Source: Antennarius striatus (lineage: Eukaryota > Chordata > Actinopteri > Lophiiformes > Antennariidae). Taken from it: a DNA stretch of 64,000 nt. Every line of letters starts with the position of its first letter. The stretch's first letter is position 1. Below, in pieces: positions 53,820 to 64,000 of this stretch. The stretch is from NCBI RefSeq assembly GCF_040054535.1, contig NC_090779.1:22624501-22688500 (forward strand), written 5' to 3'. Below the pieces are notes generated by a model that saw nothing but the letters and a program-made list of their open reading frames with translations, made no database searches and had not been told where the DNA came from. The translations under genes and the position numbers were made by a program.

Positions 53820-56800
53820 TCACTCACTGAGACTCACTCCCACCTGCTGACACCTGTCCAGCAGCCGCGTCAGTTTGTCTGTCTGCCCCCCTTCTGCTGC
53901 CTCGAACAGCAGCCTCTGTGAGAGGATGGGGGTGGGGGTACGGGAAGGGAGAGGAGGGAAGAAGAGGTGAGGATGGGGAAGGGTAGCAGGTGAACAGATG
54001 TGTACGCAGGTGTTAAACAAAACGAAAGCTTGTTGTGTCATCTCAGGTGTCTCTTCAGTCCAGGTAGAATTCATAGTCTAAAAACTACTTATTTAAAGTA
54101 ATTAAGCAACAAGCTGTTAGCGGAAGGCTGTTAGCAGGGAGCTAAGTCTGTCAAAAAAATAGCTATTAGATGAAGGCTGACTGTTACAGAATATGAGAAG
54201 TGAGCTGTTAGCAAAGAACTATTAACAAAGCGCTGTTAGCCGAGAGCTATTTGATGACGGTTGGCTGGATGCTAGCAGTCAGCTGATAGCAGCTGACTGT
54301 TAGTGGCGAGCCACTGGCAGCTGTATAAAAGAAGCAGATTGTTAGCAGCAGGCTGTAAATCTGCTTTAGCTCATCAGTGGAGTAGCTGTTAGCGGCTGGT
54401 CTTTAGCTCGATGTGTGAGGACACCGCTAGGTGAGCTATCATAGAACTGTTGCACAATGATTGATCAATCCTGATTGATCCTGGGACACATGACGTGACC
54501 AAGCGTGAGCTGAGTGTTGCGTGTGTGTGTGTATTAGGTGAAAATGGAGGAGGTGATTTACATCTTTCCACAGGGCAGCGCACAGCGGGAGGTTGTGGAG
54601 CGCCTGCTGATAGAGAATCCGCACCTGTGAAGGAAAACGTGAAATAGGGTGGGGAGGAAAACAAACACACCAGACGGCAGAGCATCAGGTCAGTAAGAAC
54701 ACCGAAACAGAATGAAACAGACGGTCAGTCACGGTGTGACCAATACAACACATGTAGCTAAACCGCCTCTCTAAACATGAGAGGGGAAAACCTGCAGAGG
54801 AAGAGACCAGATTCAGTCACGTTAACACCAATCAACAGCTGAAGGTTGAAAAACTGGTCAGTCTATTCAAAGGGTAAACTGTGATGTCACATCCTGTCTG
54901 TCGCTAACTCACCTCAGATCGCTCCTTCAGCTCCCTCTCCACAGCAATCACTCTGCCAAAACACAAACAGCCGGTCATCACAGAATCTTTAATATTTAAA
55001 TATGTATTATTATAGACAATACAAATGATTCTATTATGATTATTATTCAATGTACAGTAATTTATTTTTTTTCTAAGATATCTATTATCCTGTGTTTGTC
55101 TTATGAAATCTCAGACTCAAAGCATTGATGTCAATCCTTCTCCTAGGTTCAGCTGATTGGTTGTTGGACTGTTGGAGGCGGGGCGTTCTACCAAGCACCA
55201 GGCCAGTAAAGGCCTGAACATCCACCCCAGTCACACAGGATGATGTCATTGCAAAGGATGACCCCTGACCCCTTGAGGGGGTCTTTTTGTTTGATTTATT
55301 GACAAAGAAAAAAAAAAAAAAAAAACCAGACCAATGATAAAATCTGATTTTCAACGTTTTTCAACAAACTTCTCTGACCGGCTCTAAGCAGGTAACTCAC
55401 ATTTTCCAGTAGGCCAGACACTTTGGAGAGGTAGTGACCAGCATCTTGCCCTGGAACTTCAGATGCTCCATGTTTCCCTCCTGCCACTCCTGATGTAACA
55501 GCCTGAGAGATCCCACACCTCCGGTCACCGATACACACACACTGTGGCCTTACTCACATTAGAAGCGGCTTGACTTTACCTCAGGCCCAGTTCAATGTTG
55601 TTGGGTATGGCGTATCTCAGCCTCTCCAGGACCAGTGCATGCTGGGATTGTGGCAGACAGCTGAGGTAAAGAGCGACAACCTGGAGAAACAATTGACAGT
55701 CATTTCCAACTTTGTCCAATAAACCTAATTTTTATTGGCATGAAAGATGGATCAAAGTGTTTCACAACACAATAATTTACCTGAGAGCCAGTTAGAACAA
55801 TTAGCTCCGAGTTAGGAACAGGAAACAGTTAATACAAAAGAGAAAAGGTTCAGTCTTGCCTTGTTGTGGAAGCGGTAGCAGCTCCAGAACTCCGCCGGGT
55901 TGAAGGGAACCTCCAGTCGGGACGGGACGGTGGTCAGGCAGCGCCGCACCAGGTCTGAGAACAGTTTGGACACGTTCCTGGCTGCACCTTGGCTCTGCTG
56001 GCTGCTGGTGAACAGCAGGTAACTGGTGACACACACACACACACACACACACACACAACAGACAGCAATGAGACAGGTCTCCAAACCTTCATTTATTTAC
56101 ACTCAACCTACGGAAGCAAGTCTTTGTCATGTAGGCTGTTTTAATCTTACCTTAAGGTCTTTGTACATCAATATAAAAATGAATGAACTCACTCCAGCCA
56201 CAGCTTGTGGAGCTCTTCCAGCTGCATGGACGACCCCAGCGCTCTCTCGAAGGCGGCCACCGTCTCGTCCACGGAGCCGTGAAGCCACTGCCAGCGACTG
56301 CAGGAACACAAACGCCTCAAGGGGTCAACATGCAAAGTGTTTCACATGGTAGGAAGACTGATAACTGAGAAATACATACAGTATTTTCCGCACTATAAGG
56401 CGCACCTAAAAGCCTTTCATTTTTTCAAAAACCGACGGTGCCTCTTATAATCCAGTGCGCCTTACAGTGCAGAAAATACTGTGTGTCTGTGTGTGTATAA
56501 AAATGATTACAGACAGAAACCCACCAGTGGATGAGGTGGAGGTAAGGCATCTGCTGGCTGAGCTGCTCCTGAAGCTCGTTGATGATCGGACCTCTCAGAA
56601 CCTCCTCAGTGGGAAAACCTAGAATGTGTCTAAAGGAACGAGTCTTAAGTCTTCATCCGAAATGAATCCTTTTCAACACGTCTTAAACTACGTACCTCAG
56701 AACATCTACTGGCTTCCTCTCACTCTGCTGGTCCTCGCAGAGACTCAGGATGAACCCCCTGAACAGAGGAACAATGGCACTCGACTTCTCCTGTCGCACA

Positions 56801-59800
56801 AACCAGAACTGTTTAAAAACATTCAAACTTAACCTCCACTCCAGATCTGTTTGCTATTCTGTTTCAGTGACAGATTGGAACACCGCTGTGTAGAATCCCA
56901 TCCTGGATCTTTAGTCTGGGCTGCTTTTTGTTCACTTTTCAACTAGAACCTACCTGAGCCATGAGGAACTTGCAGGAGTGATAGAAGACCTCTGCATTGT
57001 TGGGACACTCGGCTAAAGCGTGGAGCCACATGCTGACCGCCTGATCCGTGTCCCCTCTGCTGATGTGGAGGTCCGCCAGAGTGTCCCTGAGGGTGCAGGA
57101 CTCAGGACAAACCTCCAGAAGGGAGACGTTCAATGTGATGGCATCATCGAATCTACAAGAACAAAAAGAAGCATTTAAATAGTCCTGCTGTAAATAAGGT
57201 TTAACGGTAGCTCGTCTGTAGCTACCTCAACAGCCATCACTGTTAAGCTGATGTCACTGCTCTCTATTCACCGCAACTACAAATAGCTTCTCTATATACA
57301 GAAAAATTAACCAAGTATGACTCAGAACTTGTCTGTAATACCAAAAAAACCAATCAGGTTGTTGTCAAAATCAAATCTCATTGGATTTTCCCGACGTCGC
57401 TCCTTAATCTGTAATCCTGTAACACATATTTCTATCCAGCCGTTGATGTTTCTCTTTTATGCCTCAAATTTAATTGTTCAGTTTTTATTGACACTCAAGG
57501 TGGTAGATTGCTTAATCAGAGCGAAGAAACGCTCCGAGCAGCAGACTCACCTCTCCAGCACCTTGTGGAGGAAGATGAGGTTGGTGTGAAGAGGAAGGCA
57601 GGTCAGCGTTCTCTCTTTCTGAGACGCAGATTCGTCGCTGCACTGATGGATGGCGTCTGAGAGGGGAAGCAAGACCAGAAACTCAGGACCTCTCAGTAGA
57701 AGCAGCATTGAGACCCGAATGAGACAATAGCTCATACTGTGGAATAGAGCGATGAGGATGTCAGGCGGCGTGCTGACATCCTGCCGAGTCTTCCACGGCA
57801 ACAGGAAGGGCTCTCTGCTGACCAGTCGGGACGGACCGGACTCCCCCTGATCGAAAAGGCTGGACGGCAGCCGGTCAAACTCCGTCAGGTGGATGTAAGA
57901 CAGCCAGAGAAGCGCACGGTCGCGGACCGTCAGGCGCTCGGCGATGCTCGTGTCCTGGGATGACTTCAGGGCATTCTGCAAAACAAACCACAGAAATCGG
58001 TGACTGTGTGAGCCGACAGGAGTCGGGTGAGGGTCCACACATGCCAAAAAAAAATTGTGATCAAGTCATTCATGGAAGCTGTGGAAGATGTTTTGTAGAT
58101 GTTCTCTTGCCTCACCTGTAGAATGGCCAAAGCTGCCTCCATCCGGCCCGTGAACAGATTGTGGTTGACTCTGTAGAGAAGAGCCTCCATCAGCTGGAAG
58201 GACAGCTTCTCCGAGACACCGGAAGAAGCTTCAGCGAGGAGAAACTGCAGCAGACGGTCACAAACGTAGTCCTTCCCCTCAAAAGAGCTCTCCAGGTTCA
58301 AATACTGCAGACAGAGAAACAGACGCTGATTCTGCAGGAACACACTGAGGGGCTTACTGGGAAATAACACACAGGTGAGGAGGCATTCAGATCTCAACAG
58401 ACTCCAGACTTACCGCCCACCAGACTCTGTGGTTGGGGGCGTGCTCCACTGCCATCTCACACATCTCCTGCACCTCCTCCTTGCTCCCCCGTCGGGAGAA
58501 CAGTGACAGGTAGTGGCTCCACACCTCCGGGTCTTCACAGTTGGTCTCCAGAGCACGAGACAAAGTGTTCAAGGCGGCTTCCAGACACTCTGCTGCAGGT
58601 CTGCACAATAACAACACCACTGACACACGAGTAGAGCTGGAATATGAAAAAGTAGCTGATGGGGTGGGGGCTTACATCATATTCTGATTCAAGTATTTAA
58701 AGGCGAGTTTGATCCACAGCTGAGTGTCAGACGGGTTCTCCAGGACGCTCGTCTCCAAGTTCGATATGTCGTCTGTCTCACTGGTGAAATAACGTTTGTC
58801 CTCCGACGTGACACAAACATCCATGACAGACAAGCTGGTCATGGAGCGATCATCTGCAAAGACAGACAGGAGGGTCAGATACAACAAATCTGTCCGGAGT
58901 TTGAGAACTTTTAAAAATATTGCGACACAATAATGTAGAAGCCTTGCTGGGATCCATCTTCCCTCAGAGGAACAGAGCATCTCCTGAACCAATCGTTGAC
59001 CTCTGATGTTAACCAACAGGAAGGCCATGATTCAACTCGACCTCACCGTGTTGTCCAGTGGTCACGGCTCCAGCCGCCATCTCCTCCTCGCTGTCCTCCT
59101 CCGGGCTCCCGCTGCTTTGAGCCGAAGGCTTGGGCCTCCACCTCCTCACGTCTTTAGAGGTGGTGAAGGGAGGGACTGGAGGAAGAACAACAGTTCACTA
59201 GTCTGCCGTGTATTCTCTCAAGATGATGACATAGAATGAAGGACTATACCAACCATGACGTTTGCTTTCGTTCACTTTGCTGACGAGCAGGACGGCCTTC
59301 TGGTCGGAGCCCATCCGATCTTTGTTTGGCCCGAAAAGTTTCTTCATGTATTTTTCTAAAAATAGAAATTTGTTAAGTCTCAAAACGTCTCCTTTTGTTA
59401 GAATAAAAAAAAAACTGATGTTGCTGCGGTCTACCTGTGGCGACAGAGATGTCCTCGTCCGAGCTGGTCTCAAAACAGGAGATCAGGGGCAGGTTGTACG
59501 ACAGGATGTCCTGGAAGAGCTTGTTCCCGGTCAGCGTGCAGTTCCGCATGTGCTGCCTGCAGAGCAGAGGGATCACACATGTAAAACTCTGACGGAGACA
59601 CGCAGTAAAAACGGCATTCTCACCATCTGCAGTCGTCATCATTACAGGTTCCAGTCAGGTCAAAGCGACAGAAGCTCTTCTTGGGTTCGATGGTGTTGCT
59701 GTAGGTGACGGAGCTCAAAGATAACTTCTCCTTGGTCCGGTAGTACGGACTGAACCTGAGACAAAAACAAACCCAGGTCAGTTTTGGGCTAGTTTTGCAT

Positions 59801-62800
59801 TTCTTGGATAAAAGACACAAAAATGTTTAGTTTTGAATAAATGAATGACAAAAATTTCCCCCCCTTTTTTTATATTGTTCATATTTTGTGTTGTTATGAT
59901 GTGGTGTGGAGTATTATGTGCAGCAGGGACGTGTGGTCAAAGGAGGTGAGTAAGAAAAAATAAACAAATAATAATAAAAGATTTTTATTTTAAATTTTTG
60001 TATATTCTAATAATCCCCGAAGGGAAATTAGGGAAACTCTTCTCAATTTTAGTTCTCTGGTTTGTGCTGTGGGGCTACAGCATTATTTGTGTGATAGATA
60101 TTTAGTTCAGAAGTCTGCTTCAAACATTGGGTCAGAAAATTTACACTGTGTAGTAAAAATGTAGTACAGTATATATATTTTTTTAATTTTAACGTCAGGT
60201 TACTAATCTAACAACTAATACGCCACTGTTTGTTTCATAAGTTTGTAAATCGGACTCTAACATCAGTGGCTCACCAGCCGTGAACCTGATCGCTTTCATA
60301 TCTTTTTTCATATTTCACTGACAGTGAACGTGGTGTGTTCTGGTGAGTGGTCTACCTGTACGACCTGAAGACCAGCAGAGGGCTGTGATACGGTTCAAAA
60401 GGAACCGGCTTCAGCTCTGAGCTTCCTGATTGGTTCATGGCTGCGTCCACTTCCAGTGACACCACCTGCAACGAAGCAAATCATGTTCCTGAGAATGAGG
60501 TCAATCGATTGACACCAACACATCAATTCTTCAACAGATAGAAAGCAACACTTTTGAACAACATAAAATTAACTCTTCGTGTGTTAAAGCTCTGCAGATG
60601 TCCTGCTTTCACCTGCTGAGATGGACGGATTGCCACATCTTCTCCCACTTTGCTCAGCTCCGTGAGCAGCAGCTCTCCCAGCCTGGCCTGCTGCTCGTAC
60701 CTCCTCTTCAGAGCTTCTATGTCCAGCCCTGAAAACACCTCCGCAGGCGGCCTGGAGGACGTCTTGGACAGTTTAGGGGAGCTGCTTTCTTTAACTGGAG
60801 TCGATGTCAGCTGCTCCAGATTGGGTTTGGTGAAAGAGCTGCTGGACTGACGGAGGGAGTGACGGCGCCCTCCGATGGCGGTGGCAGCGGGTGGGGATGT
60901 CGGCGCGGCTGAGGGCACGGATGTGGACTCCGATTCCTGATCTTCCACCTCGGGAACGTCTTCATTGTCCAGGGTGAGTTTGTCCTGGGTGAGGTCGTGC
61001 AGGGAGGGCTGGGGTACGGGGAAGGTGGAGGAGGGAGGTGTGAGCTGGATCTGGAGGTCTGGAGGGGTGGGGGCTCGTGCTGGGGGCTCCGCAGGCAGGT
61101 CTGAGGATGCCCCCTTGTTGCGGAGCGCCTGTGCCTCCTTCAGCTTCTGGATCTTGAGGGCGTACTCCGACTCCAGCTGCTGCAGCCGCTGCTTCTGGGC
61201 GATCAGCTCCGCAAAGTGACGCTCGGATCCGCGCGGAGCTCCGTCCACCCGCTGCAGTTTATTCGACTAGGGGGATGGGGGGGGGGGTAAAGTTCAATCA
61301 GTGTTGCACACTACGACTGTTAGCAGATTCTACAAGCAGATTTACACAAATTCTCAATTTAAATTCAAGATAGATATCGTACTGAAATGACGTGCTTACA
61401 ACAACACAAGTCTGAACAACAATTTTATGTAATCAACATATTCTATAATAGTTGCATAATAAAATTAAATCAATTATTTTGCATGTATTTCTCAGACCCA
61501 TAAGAGATTCATCAAGACACGCAGTACCAGTATAGTTTGGACACAACTTCTGTTGCAGTAGTCCGCTAACTACCGACAGCTAACTGTTTGTTAGCGAAAA
61601 GAGAACAATCTTTACGTCATCTCTTTTGAATTCACATACGCTCACGTCAGATGATGTAAGTACGAACCACAGAGTCAAACAGCTTCAATGTCCTCTGACA
61701 CTTTGTCCAGAGAGCCGATCGAGCTGAGGCCTGTTGTGTTGTGACGTGTTGCGTTGTGTCACTCACCGGCATCTGGTTGGAGTCCACCCGACGCTTCAGC
61801 CCTTTGCCGGCAATCAGCTGAGCCCGAACCACCTCCTGCTCCAACTTGGCAGCCTGACTCCTTTTTATGGACACCCGATGTTCAACACGGTGCACCTGCA
61901 GGAGCAGACATCAGACATGAGCTCAAACACACACCCCGCCTGAAATGAACGCCGCTGTCTCAGTTCTCCTCTCTTTGCTCCCCACCTGCTCCTGTAGCTT
62001 CTTGAGGAGCGTCTTGTTGGCAAAGGCTATCTTCTCTGAAGCCTGCAGCTGCTCCCTCAGCTTGGTCACCTTGGCCTCCGAGGCCTTCAGGGACTCCCTC
62101 TTCTTCACTTCCTGCTGGAGGAGCTGTCTGAGGACGGCCTCCTCTCTCTGCAGCAGCTCTCTGAGAGACAACGGATCAACCACATGACTACAGTACAGCG
62201 CCATGGATACATGAAGACACCTTATGACGCCCTCAGGACTCTCAGTAGCATCACATCTATGTCAACCAGAATCTCTCCATCTTAATTTCAGCTAATTCCT
62301 TTATATGGGCCGTGGCTCCCCTCTCACCTGTGTCTGTCCAATTTCTGCTCTGCTTCTGTCAGTCTGATCACTGCAGCAGGTTTTCCCGATGGATCCAGCA
62401 CAGAGTCACAAACGGCAGGAGAGCTGGAGCTCACACTGAGGTCCTTCAGCATCTTCTGCTTCTCCCTGCTGTTAAACGTCACAAAATGTTTGATATTTTG
62501 CCTTAGATGTTGGAGGGTCTTTAATGAGTTTCTGATGACAGGTGGATTTCCCCCCCCCACCTGGCTATTTCCTCCTTGAGCAGCCGGTATTCAGTCTTCT
62601 TGGCTTCAGGTAAGGCCTCTGGAGTTCTGACAGGGTTGTTCTCCTTCTCTGATCCTGATACTGCTTGAGGCTTTGATGCCTAGAAGAACACCAAACGCAA
62701 AAGCCTTTTAAAGATGAGGCGGTCACATAATGTTGTGCGTCCAAACATCTACTTCATATACACAATCCTCCTTGACCCTTGACCCTTCCGGTAACCGTAA

Positions 62801-63442
62801 GAGAGCCAAAGGTCAGACTCATCTCAGAGACCAACTAGGATAGCAAGAAAGCATTATTGCTGAAGTTAGCACCGTGTACAAGACGTTATTATAATTCAAA
62901 TCATCAACTATCTTTATTTCTGAAGCAAAACTATTCAATATAAGAAAACAGGACAATAAAACTGAAGGATTAAGTTCCACGACTTAACAGCAGACTGAGT
63001 TACGGTTCAGTAGTTGCCTCCATACATTTGAATATGTACAGCGTTACTGAACTGAAAGTGGACGCACCTCCACCGTCCTCCTGGCCTCCTTGATCATGAA
63101 CTCCAGTCCTCCAAACGTTGCCTGCGAAGAACTGCTGGTCTCCACCTCAGAGTCGCTGTCGTCCGAATCGTTGAGAGAAACCACCACAGACTTGTGTCGG
63201 GGCAGCTGCAGTGAAATCACATGATGTTACACACTCATTCCACCTCCCTCACATTGTCATCATTGTGGTGTGTGGATCTCACCACCAGTGGAGCTCTGTG
63301 ATGTCCTCGGTTGAACTTGTTCGTTCTGGACTGGGCGTTCAGGCTGACAGCGCTCAGGTTCCCTCTGGTTGGCTGATCGACTCCCGAAGCAGGAGGAAGG
63401 CTGGGGGAAGGAGGACCGCTGGAGCCTCTCTGCACACGCATA

Positions 63443-63480
<38 letters not shown>

Positions 63481-63944
63481 AGAGGAAGGAGTCAGATGAG
63501 AGAGATAAGAGACAGGAAGTGGTTGTCAGATTGAGACAAGGGGCGGACACAGAGACAGACTGGTCAGCACACAAACCTCAGTCACTACTACCCTCTTGTT
63601 GGCCATGGACATCAGACATGTCTCCCTGAGCAACATCTCCTCCTCCTCCTCTTCATCAGCAAAGGGAGGCTTGGGAGGAGGCTCCGATTCATCTGGCGGT
63701 GGTGGGGGGAGAGGCGGCGGCGGTGGAGGGACGCCGGTGGAGCGGAAGGGCTGAGAGAAATCCTGAGAGGCGGAACCAAGAGCTGCATTTATTAACATTC
63801 TTTAAACACATCATCATAATCCTGAGTTAGAGACCGGGGGGGGGGGGCATACCATTCCAAAATGGTGGGAGTCGGTCACATAGAGAGACAGCTGGTTGAA
63901 ACGCCCCAGATCGTCTGTCAGCTGGGCGTGTGTCGGCGACGGTA
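53820..63944 (-). CDS. zfc3h1: Zinc finger C3H1 domain-containing protein, C-terminal part (5' exons beyond the window)
   Basis: ZFC3H1 works with MTR4 in the PAXT connection, directing polyadenylated nuclear RNA to the exosome. Twenty-nine in-phase exons give about 1,441 residues; human has 1,989. Exons from the 5' side: 63853-63944, 63592-63762, 63283-63429, 63068-63205, 62561-62679, 62328-62468, 61986-62160, 61767-61895, 60613-61266, 60356-60465, 59624-59755, 59435-59556, 59254-59355, 59047-59175, 58676-58853, 58414-58600, 58116-58304, 57738-57975, 57551-57656, 56954-57152, 56696-56790, 56525-56629, 56193-56297, 55860-56022, 55580-55680, 55401-55502, 54913-54952, 54562-54624, 53820-53915 (stop). 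The protein has a proline-rich/acidic stretch, coiled coils, the zinc finger and HAT/TPR helices. The gene is convergent with the lgr-like gene. Product identity is firm; the last exon is less certain. Confidence 0.93.
54100..54405. repeat. Degenerate AGCTGTTAGC-type repeat cluster
   Basis: CTGTTAGC or a one-base variant occurs about ten times in 300 bases, with spacers such as GGAGGCTGT, AAGAACTATTAACAAAGC and GGCTGGATGCTAGCAGTC. It lies in the last zfc3h1 intron. It is noncoding. Confidence 0.7.
56380..56482. mobile_element. Palindromic MITE, copy 2 (well preserved)
   Basis: ACAGTATTTTCCGCACTATA at the left end and its inverse (GCAGAAAATACTGT) at the right end, with GGCGCACC facing CAGTGCGCC inside. 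Total length is about 103 bases, in a zfc3h1 intron. It shares termini with the copy at 26833-26965. Confidence 0.8.
59435..59755 (-). other. zfc3h1: zfc3h1 C3H1 zinc-finger exons
   Basis: Two exons (59624-59755 and 59435-59556) together encode SFCRFDLTGTCNDDDCRW followed by QHMRNC. The spacing C-x7-C-x4-C-x3-H is the putative zinc finger that names the family, and the exon junction splits the Trp codon before the His. All four ligands are present. Confidence 0.9.
59840..60260. other. zfc3h1 intron with a LINE-tail remnant
   Basis: AT-rich intron. At about 60008-60035, AATAATCCCCGAAGGGAAAT resembles the inverted 3' end of fish non-LTR elements. No coding sequence is seen. Confidence 0.4.
60613..63762 (-). 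other. zfc3h1: zfc3h1 acidic/proline-rich and coiled-coil exons
   Basis: Exon 63592-63762 encodes two polyproline runs and then FADEEEEEEMLLRETCL, the acidic motif typical of the family. Exon 63068-63205 has SVVVSLNDSDDSDSEVE and FMIKEARRTVE. Exons 61986-62160 and 61767-61895 are charged heptad-rich coiled coil (REEAVLRQLLQQEVKKRE). The 654-nt exon 60613-61266 starts with another coiled coil (AELIAQKQRLQQLESEYALK) followed by a low-complexity Ser/Pro linker. Confidence 0.85.
63438..63478. repeat. (CA)n microsatellite
   Basis: About 35 bases of CA in a zfc3h1 intron, again close to the acceptor of an exon (63283-63429). Confidence 0.9.
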
Positions 63945-64000
63945 CTGAAACAGGAAGTTTCAATCAAGGGGGTGTTGATGATGGGAAACAGAAATGAAAG

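Larger units (their letters stand above)
53820..58853 (-). other. zfc3h1: zfc3h1 helical-repeat (HAT/TPR) C-terminal exons
   Basis: These exons encode helix-turn-helix repeats of HAT/TPR type: PEVWSHYLSLFSRRGSKEEV, then EMAVEHAPNHRVWW; YLNLESSFEGKDYVCDRLL; LADLHISRGDTDQAVSMWLH; and RWQWLHGSVDETVAAFERAL. In RNA-processing factors such repeats act as protein-binding scaffolds. The intron after exon 55860-56022 uses a GC donor (AAG|GCAAGA). Confidence 0.85.

Noticed and set aside
56525-56618. zfc3h1 acceptor at the TTCTAG near 56619
   Set aside because: Using it gives an immediate stop after joining. The upstream TTTAG acceptor (exon start 56629) restores the conserved frame.

Overview
The window is vertebrate nuclear DNA, most likely from a ray-finned (teleost) fish. 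It holds multi-exon genes with short GT-AG introns, long CA/TG, TA and GACA microsatellites, and fish-type SINE, LINE-tail and MITE remnants. The encoded proteins align with human NUP160, FRS2, PTPRB, LGR5-type receptors and ZFC3H1. All exon limits were set by hand from splice signals and reading phase; no search was run.

Layout: (1) 181-4081, + strand, 3' part of nup160 (13 exons). (2) 5083-7975, - strand, frs2 coding region; its 5' UTR exons and a CpG/NRF1-type promoter lie near 8.1 kb and 12.4-12.9 kb. (3) 15083-33393, - strand, complete ptprb: signal peptide, 17 fibronectin III modules, one transmembrane helix and one phosphatase domain, about 2,020 aa in 31 exons. (4) 34420-38944, - strand, an unfamiliar gene coding for a signal peptide, a mannose-receptor-type R-lectin (beta-trefoil) domain and an approximately 690-residue Ser/Thr-rich repetitive mucin exon. 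It ends in a strong phase-0 splice donor and could be spliced into ptprb. (5) 43582-52384, + strand, a divergent, shortened lgr4/5/6-type receptor with an intact 440-aa frame but only three convincing membrane segments. (6) 53820-63944, - strand, the C-terminal about 1,440 aa of zfc3h1, continuing past the window end.

Working relations: ptprb (VE-PTP) is an endothelial receptor phosphatase, and frs2 is the docking protein of FGF receptor signalling. nup160 is a scaffold nucleoporin, zfc3h1 is part of the nuclear exosome-targeting (PAXT) machinery, and LGR4/5/6 proteins bind R-spondins. The gene order lgr5-like/zfc3h1 (convergent) with ptprb and frs2 nearby matches human 12q15-q21. nup160 in human lies instead beside PTPRJ, the paralogue of PTPRB.

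The observations most worth following are the lectin-mucin gene and its possible fusion to ptprb, the truncated LGR receptor, and a set of CTCF-like motifs carried by dispersed and tandem repeats. Long stretches (8.2-12.3, 12.9-14.8, 39-43.5 and 43.8-47.3 kb) hold no gene I can support.
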